Positions 57,201-64,000 of a stretch of 64,000 nt of DNA are shown here, in pieces (the first letter of the stretch is position 1; every line of letters begins with the position of its first letter). The translations under genes were made by a program, and so were the position numbers. Where the stretch lies: contig BDDC01000022.1 of the NCBI GenBank assembly GCA_001662425.1, positions 23,766-87,765 on the forward strand, written 5' to 3'. The notes beneath the pieces were generated by a model. It saw only the letters and a program-made list of their open reading frames with translations. It did not search any database and was not told the DNA's origin. The DNA is from Chlamydomonas sphaeroides (taxonomy: Eukaryota; Chlorophyta; Chlorophyceae; Chlamydomonadales; Chlamydomonadaceae).

Positions 57201-57778
57201 GGACGCAACTGACCTCCTCCACCTCCGCCAGTAGCTGCGCCATCTCGTCAGATTGGCGCAGGGCCGTGGCGGTGGACAACGCGAAGGAGGACATGTCCTG
57301 AGGGGCGGCCCCGCCGGGTGTCAGCAGGTCTTGCGACGCAGGTGCTCGGCAGCCAGCAGGCAGGCGGTGACGGAGGGCGCATCGCGACACGTCCTATTTG
57401 GCCGCTTGAATATGGGCCACCCGTTCCACAGAACCCGCTGACCTCCTCCACCTCCGCCATCAGCTGAGCCATCTCGTCGGAAAGGTGCTGCACCGCCACT
57501 TCTTGGTTTGCTTTGAGCATGCCGTTGACAATGGCACTGGCCGCTGGCTCGCCGTGGCCGCTGTCGCCGCGCGCGGTATCGCCAAGCCACGCGTCGAGAC
57601 CCAGCCCCACCTCTCCATCCGAGGCCCGTGTCAGGACAGCGGCAGAGGTGGCAGCTGCATAGGCCATCGTTCGCACGCTGCGCTGCCTCGCGCTGAGAAC
57701 TACTGGAGAGCATTTGGGGCGCACGCCTCGGCCTGCTGCACAGTTGCATCCAGCGTGCATCACGCGTAGTATGGGCAT
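54260..57778 (-). CDS. RPOD: Plastid sigma-70 transcription initiation factor
   Basis: Nine minus-strand exons: 57778-57443, 57297-57214, 57074-56784, 56616-56453, 56247-55924, 55691-55454, 55160-55009, 54685-54580, 54421-54260 (618 residues). Sigma factors direct the bacterial-type plastid RNA polymerase to promoters. The N-terminus (MPILRVMHAG, SARQRSVRTMAYAA) is a chloroplast transit peptide. Region 1.2 is in GFTRDKLLSQQEESQLAAA and RVLRRTPTSAELAKAL. Region 2 runs from RNYRLVVNIAKRYVQYA, through a Gly/Ser insertion not usual in sigma factors, to AGMEGLLEAVRRFKPESG and the promoter -10 helix GTYATWWIRQHVSKYIRNQS. Region 3 is KPPSVAELAAATGLTVGKV. Region 4 is split over three exons: LLEGLDEAEAALVRKRYGLE and RMVAARAMRKLKER. 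Exon 2 (84 nt) is part of a tandem duplication. The Met was chosen because the longer frame upstream has no ATG. Confidence 0.9.
57030..57481 (-). repeat. Intron-spanning tandem duplication in the sigma-factor gene
   Basis: Two adjacent units, 57481-57253 (229 bp) and 57252-57030 (223 bp), each run from the coding block SDEMAQL(M/L)AEVEE through a whole intron to the coding block DMS(S/T)F...ALRQ. Both introns share a GTCAG donor, TGTCGC(G/A)ATGCGCC in the middle and CTGACACCCGGCGGGGCC before the acceptor. Confidence 0.85.
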
Positions 57779-58130
57779 CGTGGCCCCAAGGCTACCAGGC
57801 GACAGCACTCGCTGCAGCCCTGAGAGCCAGCTAGGGCCTGCAACACGCAGCGAGCGTTGCGCGCAACGATGCAAACAGCATGTAATGTGTTGTCAGCGTG
57901 GGCTGCCTGTATGAGTAGAGCGCTCCTGGAGTTTTCCCGAGGTCGTTCAGCGATGGGCAGTTCACCCGCTGGATCACCCGGACACCCGCCGTGGGCCTCA
58001 GCAAGCAAGCTCAATAACCCGTGCAACATCCTTGATTTGGCAACGAGCACGAGCTGCCATTCCATAATACAGACACAACTCACACAGATTGCCTGGAAGA
58101 CAAAGCTCTGTGGGCCCTGGCGCGTAGGCA
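57779..58130. promoter_or_regulatory. Head-to-head promoter region, sigma factor / IBR5-type phosphatase
   Basis: Only 352 bp separate the divergent start codons, the shortest such spacer in the window. GC falls to about 50% in the right half. No specific element is assigned. Confidence 0.4.
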
Positions 58131-60141
58131 ATGAAAGTCAAGCGCGATAGGGAGGAGCCCTGCTTCATATGCAATCACTATCACGACGTAAGCCGGGGAC
58201 GGACCTCCCGGCGATGCCCGGACCCCGCCATGCGCTGCGGCTCACGCCAGCTCTCCCCCCGCGCAGCACGAGAATGGGCAGCCGTGCCAGATTTGTGGAC
58301 ACGTCATGACGCAAGCGGAGCGCAAGCAGCTGGAGCACACGGTTCTGCCCACGGCTGTCATCCCGGGGAGCCTCTACCTGGGCAGCTATGACACGGCCTC
58401 GCGTTCCGAGCTGCTCCGAGCCATGGGGATCACACATATTCTCAACGTGAGGGGCTCTTTCACCGCCAGCTGCCAGCTGCCAGCTGCCGGGTCCCCTGCT
58501 AGGACCCGCAGGAAAGCACACGCAGTGCCTCACCCCTAGCGATACCATCCGCTCCGGCTCCCTGTTGTTCCCCCAGACGTGGCCCAGCAACCCCGCGCTC
58601 TTCAAAAACAGCTTTACGTACCACACCGTTTCATCAGCGCCCGTCGAGTTCCAGGAGTGCTTTGACTTCATCGGTGAGCCTCAGGGATGTCCCTGGCCGT
58701 GCTGTTGCGCATGCGGTCCCCCGCGTCCCCAGACCGCGCCCGGGAACCTTGTCACGCCCTCCTATGTCGCAGACGGTGTGCTGAAGAACGAGCAGAAAGT
58801 GCTGGTGTACTGCATGACTGGGGTGTCCAGGTAAAATGGCGGCGGCGTGATGGGTATTGGAGGCGGGCTTTTGGTCGGCTTGGACAGTGGCGCGTTCATG
58901 GCGTGGCATACCGCGGGCTCCTGTGGCCGCTCGCTGCTTTCAAGGTGTCGCTGAAGTGCCGCATGATCAGCGGCATCGCCATCGTTATGAAAAACGCGCG
59001 GTTGTTCTCCGCAGGAGCTGCTAGGGCCACATATGCTGCCGCATGCTCACGCCCATCTGCAGGTCGCCGTCCGTGGTGATCGCGTACCTGATGAAGCACC
59101 GGGGCTGGCGGTTAGCGGAGAGCTACAAGTGGGTCAAGGACAAGCGGCCCAGCATCAACATCAAGGACGGTGCGCCGCGGGGTTTGGGGCCGCAGGGCTC
59201 CATGCGGCACACGAGTAGCATGCAGCACGCACGGACTAAACCAGAAGGGCTGCCGGGCTCCGCACGAACAATGCCCCTGCGCCGAGGCGCCGCCGTTGAA
59301 CCCAACACTCGGCGCCTGGCTGCAACCCCCGGCGGTTAGAACTGACATTCATCGCTGGACCGCGCCCGGCCCTCAGAGGACGCCCGGCGGCTGATGGACC
59401 TGGAGGTTCAGCTGCACGGCAGCTGCTCCGCGCCCCTGGGCCTCGCGGTCCTCAACAATAGTGAGCGCATGCTGGTCGCGGCTGAGGATGGGAACGGGGG
59501 GACGGGGGGGAGGCGCCTACCGGACTTGAGGCCCACCGGTCGGCTGCAGCCTCGTCCGACAGCTGTCGTTGGCAGCGTTCGCAAGGCGGCCGTGTCTCGT
59601 GCCCCTGTTGCGGCGCATTTGCGGAAGGCCCTGGCGGTGTGCGCGAGCTGTTGCGCTGTGCTGTGCAGCGGAGTCATAACGCTGCGCCACGGCATTGCCC
59701 GGAGCCGTTTGGTGGCTCGCCTGAGTGCACATGACTTCGCCTGTCGGCACAACCCCTCCCCTCCACTAAGACGACAAGTGCTTGTCTCACCCGCCCACCG
59801 CACGCCCGCAGCGGCCACGTTCGGGCAGCAGGCGCAGCCAGGGCCGTCCACGGCACAGGCGCCCGAGCCGACGCCGGGGCCGTCTGCGTCTGGACCCGTA
59901 TTTGGTGAGGGTGCTGCTTCACATGCATGCACATGCCGTTGACCGATCATCACGACCCAGGGACGCGTGGTCATGTCTCCCACACGCGTACGCAGGCGCG
60001 CAAGGGCAGTCGGCGTGGAGCCTGAACTGCGAGGCCGCTCCGGCGCAGGGCTTCCGCTTCGGCGCCAGCGCAGCGCAGCAGGCAACGGCACGGCAACCAG
60101 GCGAAGGAGGGGGTGGGGGCGACATGGACATGGCCGGATAG
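58131..60141 (+). CDS. IBR5: IBR5-type dual-specificity protein phosphatase
   Basis: Exons 58131-58187, 58267-58446, 58577-58673, 58773-58830, 59063-59169, 59377-59460, 59812-59904 and 59996-60141 join in frame to 273 residues. The plant ortholog is a MAP-kinase phosphatase in auxin and abscisic-acid signalling. The N-terminus has the plant-type paired Cys/His motif (CFICNHYHDHENGQPCQICG). The phosphatase domain follows: SLYLGSYDTASRSELLRAMG, NSFTYHTV, then the signature VLVYCMTGVSRSPSVVIAYL and GWRLAESYKWVKDKRPSI. The C-terminal tail (FGQQAQPG, FRFGASAAQQ, GGDMDMAG) also matches the plant protein end to end. The signature lacks the usual His before the catalytic Cys: it reads Y-C-M-T-G-V-S-R. 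All splice sites are GT-AG with consistent phase. Confidence 0.92.
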
Positions 60142-60607
60142 GGTTGCGGCCGGCGCGGGGTTGGGGCGCGGTTATGGGCAGCCTTAGGTAGGAGCACCAG
60201 GGGGCACCAGGGTTTCGGTCGGTGGTTTGCGCGCATGCCGCTCAAATGAAGGACGTATGTGCATATTTTCTTTGGCGTGGCTCGGAGGTGGGCAGACTCA
60301 GGTGTTCATCATCATGGCCTCGTCGGCACTCGTTGGCGCGGCGCGGCGCTTGTCGGTCGCTTTTTATTCCGTCTTAAGGAATTTAGCAGGATGTTCGTTG
60401 TGGCAGGCGTGGAAGGCTGCAGCGCCACGGCGCCTGGCGAGTTGCCCATCCGCGCCAAACGGACCTCGGTGCGGGAAGGGCCCCACCTCTTGGCATACTG
60501 AAACGTTCGCAATACAGACGTTACTTGCAAAGCTGCTGATAGTCCCTGTGTTTCAACCAAGAAGCCACCTATCGCCGTCCAAAGCTTTTCTGACTCGGTC
60601 AGCGATA
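60142..60607. other. Short intergenic region between IBR5 and the HAD-fold gene
   Basis: These 466 bp hold the IBR5 3'UTR and the promoter/5'UTR of the next gene on the same strand. The frame before the HAD-gene ATG stays open for about 125 codons without a convincing start or motif. No TGTAA was seen. Confidence 0.45.
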
Positions 60608-62326
60608 ATGCTTCGCCACGGCCGGTCAGCCCGGACAGCCGTCCGGCAAGGGCTGGAGCCAGTCAGCTCGTGCCCGCTGCGTGCAACGCGGAGGCGCGCG
60701 CTCGCGTCATCACTCGTTGCACCTTCCGGCCAGCCCGCAGCCCGGGCAGCGGGACCAGCGCCACCGCAGTATGCTCCCAGCCACAGCTACGCCAACGTGG
60801 GAGTTGTGGAGCGCCTCGAGACAGAACTTGAGCTGCAACCTTTGCCGCCCCTGGAAAGCCCTTCTGACGACCCCAACCTCGCGAACCCGCTACAACGGCA
60901 TGAGCGGATGTCAACAGGCTGGTTCGGTGTCATTATGGTGAGGCGCCACGCTGTCTTCTTGCAACGGGTGGACTTTTAAGCGTGTTGGACCGCCTCTTCC
61001 CGGCCCCGAATTGCAGCAATGGCATAAGTGTTCGCATCTGTAGACGATATCGGGTTTCGGAGCTACAGCGGGCTTATGTGCGTTGTTGTGATTACACGTC
61101 GTCATCACCTATCGCTCCGCTGCCTGCAGGAGTACGAGGGCGTCGTCGTGGAGACCTCAGATGAGACGCACCGGAAGGCATGGCTCCAGGTCGCGGACGA
61201 GTGCAGCTATAAGCGGCCGTTGGGGCAGGTGAGCATAAGCGTGCCACGACACCGCGGCGTTGGCGGCCAGTACCCCGTCCATAGCTGCGGCGTGGGGTCA
61301 CCTACCTCAATAGCCATTGAGAGCTTGCACGTCCATTCCCCAAGGAGCGCCGTGCGCCGGGGTCGCCAACCCCCGCGTGCCCCGCCTGTGGCCCACAGAC
61401 GCTCCGCCGTATCAAGGGCGTGCGGGATGAGGTCATCGTGTCGCGCGTGTTTGGCTGGACGCACAACCCCGCTGTCGCTCGGCAAGTAGCGCACCGGAAA
61501 GGCGAGGTTTACGACGAGATCATGGGCGGGAGACAGCCGGCGGCTATGCTCGAGGCGCGGCCCTTCCTCGAAACCCTCAAGCGCAACTCGATACCCATAG
61601 CGCTTGCGACACCACTCGGCGAGAAGAAGGTGCAGGAGTCGCTGCAGCGCCACAATCTCGCGTCCTTCTTTGACGCCATCGTCACGGCGGAGGACGCGGG
61701 CTCAGCGGAAGTTGAGTTTTACTACGCGCTCGGGGCAAGCAAGCTGCAACGGCCGCCGATGCGCTGCGTGGTCATCGGCGAGTCTAACACCACCGTTGAG
61801 TCGGCCCGCGAGCTCGGCATGAAATCCGTGGTCGTAGCCTACAACTCGCCGGTGTGGGACTTCTCGGAAGCGGACCTGGTGGTCAAGTCGCTTTCGGCGG
61901 TGAGCACATACGGCTACGATGGGGTGCCAACGATTCCAGCAGGTGTCATACCCGGGTGTAGGCGGCCGGTACGGAACCTCGTGCTACCTCTCCTTACGCT
62001 TCCCCGCGTCTGCCTCTGCTGCCCTGTCATACCCGGGTGTTGGCGGCCGGTACGGAACCTCATGCTACCTCTCCTTACGCTTCCCCGCGTCTGCCTCTGT
62101 CGCCCTGCAGCTTTCGTTTATGAACATGAAGCGGCTGTTCTCGGAGGAGAGCCTCGTGGAGTCGCGGCGCAACGCCGACGAGGTGCTGCTGCAGCCCGAG
62201 CCCTTCGAGGACGGTGACGTGGACTTCCTGGGTGACGGCGACGACGAGGAGGACGAGGGGAGGGACTTCGCTTCCATGTCCGGGGGCGCCGCATTCGGCG
62301 GCGCGTTCGGGCAGGGGCGGTGGTGA
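60608..62326 (+). CDS. HAD-fold protein similar to plant PYRP2, probably catalytically inactive
   Basis: Exons 60608-60937, 61130-61228, 61399-61899 and 62111-62326 join in frame to 381 residues. The closest family known to me is the plant CbbY-like HAD group that includes PYRP2, a phosphatase of riboflavin synthesis in plastids. The N-terminus is transit-peptide-like (MLRHGRSARTAVRQGLEPVS). The HAD core starts at STGWFGVIMEYEGVVVE, continues with KAWLQVADE, LRRIKGVRDEVIVSRVFGW, MLEARPFLETLKRNSIPIAL, then ASFFDAIVTAEDAGSAEVEF, CVVIGESNTTVESARELGMK and WDFSEADLVV. The nucleophile motif D-x-D reads E-Y-E, and the motif-III Lys (usually GKPxP) is missing (GSAEVE). The last exon adds a Glu/Asp-rich tail (GDGDDEEDEGRD) ending GGAFGQGRW. 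The fold is clear; the activity is doubtful. Confidence 0.82.
61945..62106 (+). repeat. 81-bp tandem duplication in intron 3 of the HAD-fold gene
   Basis: Two head-to-tail copies, 61945-62025 and 62026-62106, start GTCATACCCGGGTGT and end CTGCCTCTG(CT/TC)GCCCT and differ at only a few positions. The second copy runs into the functional acceptor (CCCTGCAG) at 62110. Confidence 0.9.
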
Positions 62327-63457
62327 AGCCTGTGTGTGGCGGCATGATGCAAGCGCCGGGGAACGGTGCAGGGCGCAGGTGTAGCGCCGGGATTCTCGCA
62401 TGGGCGCACGTGTTTTGTTGCTTAATTTGAGAGAGCGCGTATGCTACGGGCGCGAAGTCTGCGTAACGGCGGGGGCGTCTGTGGCTGCGCGCACATTGTT
62501 AGAGCTTCATCGAGCGAAGAACAACTTTCAGGCATGGCAGAATCCTATCGCCACTGCGCGGTGCTGTGCGGTTGTGTTTCGGTTTGGGTGTTGTCAGTCG
62601 GTGCTTCGGTCGTCAGCAATCGTTGTCATGCTGAGTGGTGGGTGTGGTGGCGGCGGTCGGGTACGAGGCCGTGGGCCGAGGCCTGTCCATATGCTGCTTG
62701 GTTGGCGGTGCCGCCCTCATGCGATGGGGATGTGTGCAGCGCGCCTCTGTATGTTTGATTGTATGCGTGATGAACCCCGTGCCTGCGGCGCGGCAGGTGC
62801 CGGGGGCACGCACCATGTACACTAGCGTGGCCGGCGGCTGGGGCTGTGGGAGATCTGCAGCCCCGGAAGCTTGCCCTGTATTCTTTCACCAAAGAACTGC
62901 TGGATGTAGAAGAAAAGCGATATGCCGTGCCGGGCCCAGTGGCGGCGCTCGTGCGTGGTCTTAATCTGTAGTCCTGGTCGTACATGCGCACGTGCGTCCA
63001 CTGTGCGCGAAGTGCCTCTTTGTAATGCCCATGGTGAACACTGGCTTCTATGCTGACCGCATCGCTTGTTACAACGGGCTTTGTATAGCTTCGGCAACGT
63101 CCTCGGCCTCCACAGCTTTCACGGTGCCCCGAACATGCCATGCATTAGAAACGCTCTGCTAGGTTCTCGGCGGACTCCGTTGGTGGCCCACCAGAGGCTG
63201 CCGGCCGCCTCCACTGCCGTTGATACCAGCGGCGCCTTCGCACCCACCAACTTGACCAAAGCGGCGACTGCAGCAACTCACCGGCCGCCGCTACTAAATA
63301 CCGGCCGCCCCAGGCCCTATTGTACCCCTTCATGCTTGATCAAAGCCTCCATCTGAAGCCCCATGCCCTAGGCCTTCCCATCGCCCTTTGTGTCGGTCCC
63401 TGAAATAGCCCAATGAGCGGGGGCGGCCGGCGACCCCAGACGGAGGGCGGGCATGGT
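62327..63457. other. Convergent 3' regions of the HAD-fold gene and TPT1
   Basis: No gene supported. A plus-strand TGTAA lies at 63021-63025 (695 nt past the HAD stop). A minus-strand TGTAA (TTACA 63067-63071) lies about 390 nt past the TPT1 stop. If both are used, the two 3'UTRs overlap slightly. Confidence 0.5.
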
Positions 63458-63796
63458 CTACGCCCCTTCTCCCGTTCCAAGAGGGTCACACTTGTCGTCG
63501 GAGTTGGCAGTGCCACCTCCCTCAGCCGCGGGCCCCTCGGCATCGCCAAGCCTCTCGGGCGCCCCGTCGCCGCCCTTCGCCTGCTCCGGCGCCGCCGCTG
63601 CGGGCGCCGGCGACCCGGCGCCTTCCGCAGCCCCTTGCCGCTGCCGCTGCCGCCGGTCGCCCCCGCCGTCACGGTGCCACTCCTGCGGCAGCTCGCTCCG
63701 CTCCACTCGGCTCACAAACTTCACCGGCACGGGCCCCTCGCACAACAGCACGCCGTTGCTGGACAGGAAAAAGGCCAAGCCCTCCGCCAGCGCAGC
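63458..63796 (-). CDS. TPT1: tRNA 2'-phosphotransferase Tpt1, last exon only
   Basis: A minus-strand exon with acceptor CTGCACCAG at 63797 and stop at 63458 encodes 112 residues; earlier exons lie beyond the right edge. Tpt1/KptA removes the 2'-phosphate left at the splice junction of tRNAs, using NAD+. The C-terminal family block is clear: ALAEGLAFFLSSNGVLLCEG followed by PVPVKFVSRVE, matching the end of the fungal and animal enzymes. After it comes a Gln/Arg, then Ala/Gly/Glu-rich tail of about 75 residues, a lineage-specific extension. The NAD+-binding part is not in the window. Bases 63797-64000 are intron and carry no other gene. Confidence 0.8.
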   Translation of the reverse strand, partial: AALAEGLAFFLSSNGVLLCEGPVPVKFVSRVERSELPQEWHRDGGGDRRQRQRQGAAEGAGSPAPAAAAPEQAKGGDGAPERLGDAEGPAAEGGGTANSDDKCDPLGTGEGA

Positions 63797-64000
63797 CTGG
63801 TGCAGGCCAGGTCGGGGGCCGAGGCGCGGGCAGCGGGCGAGGCGAAGATGGTGTTTCATGGAGCCCAGGAAAAGCGATTCATTGAGCCCCCTGATTGAGC
63901 CGTTACGCAGGGCACACACACTAGACCGTGGCGCCGTGGCTATCCGTGCTACGGGCAGTCCTGGTTTGACACGTTGGCAGCCGCGGCAGGTGCCCCGCGC

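Noticed and set aside
63413..63898. 161-codon plus-strand frame at the right edge
   Set aside because: Antisense to the TPT1 exon, which has a clear family block on the minus strand.

Overview
The window is nuclear DNA from a green alga of the Chlamydomonas/Volvox (volvocine) type. Evidence: very high GC; genes split into many short exons with GTGAGT/GTGCGT donors and CAG acceptors; TGTAA poly(A) signals; Ala/Gly/Pro-rich insertions; plant-type orthologs (plastid sigma factor, IBR5-type phosphatase, PLIP-type plastid lipase); and G-rich/C-rich intronic minisatellites. All gene models below were built by hand from splice signals, reading-frame phase and family similarity. No transcript data were used. 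Two runs of N (21656-22037 and 41317-41706) are assembly gaps.

Layout. 1-1134 (-): 5' part of a U1-type zinc-finger protein that runs off the left edge. 1550-3720 (+): methionine sulfoxide reductase B. 4974-6721 (-): four-helix membrane protein that I do not recognise. 7607-28089 (-): a tandem array of four paralogous genes (7607-10583, 15832-18298, 19751-22707, 24960-28089). Each has seven exons with the same intron phases and encodes a secreted, 18-cysteine protein of about 430-460 residues with a signal peptide, a short (Pro/Ser-rich in most copies) spacer and a hydrophobic C-terminus. A decayed coiled-coil gene (11554-14285) sits between copies 1 and 2. 28564-28996 (+): small lysine-rich protein. 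29882-34866 (-): RBBP5/Swd1, the WD40 subunit of COMPASS H3K4 methyltransferase. 35358-39140 (+): TBC1D13-type Rab GAP. 40187-44609 (-): IQ-motif, proline-rich protein containing the second gap. 45068-49036 (+): PLIP-type plastid lipase. 50923-53309 (+): mitochondrial ribosomal protein L46. 54260-57778 (-): plastid sigma-70 factor. 58131-60141 (+): IBR5-type dual-specificity phosphatase. 60608-62326 (+): HAD-fold protein similar to plant PYRP2. 63458-63796 (-): last exon of the tRNA 2'-phosphotransferase Tpt1, cut by the right edge.

Outside the array the genes alternate in strand, giving head-to-head pairs with short shared promoters (about 350-490 bp) and tail-to-tail pairs with close or overlapping 3' ends. 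The housekeeping genes serve unrelated processes (chromatin, plastid transcription, membrane traffic, mitochondrial translation, lipid turnover, tRNA repair), so no operon-like logic links them.

The most unusual content is the four-gene cysteine-rich array. It looks like a lineage-restricted family of cell-surface or extracellular-matrix proteins, with mosaic similarity between copies that suggests gene conversion. Other notable points are several GC-AG introns that the protein families fix in place, an exon in the sigma factor gene apparently born by tandem duplication across an intron, a phosphatase with Tyr in place of the active-site His, and a HAD protein that has lost its catalytic residues.
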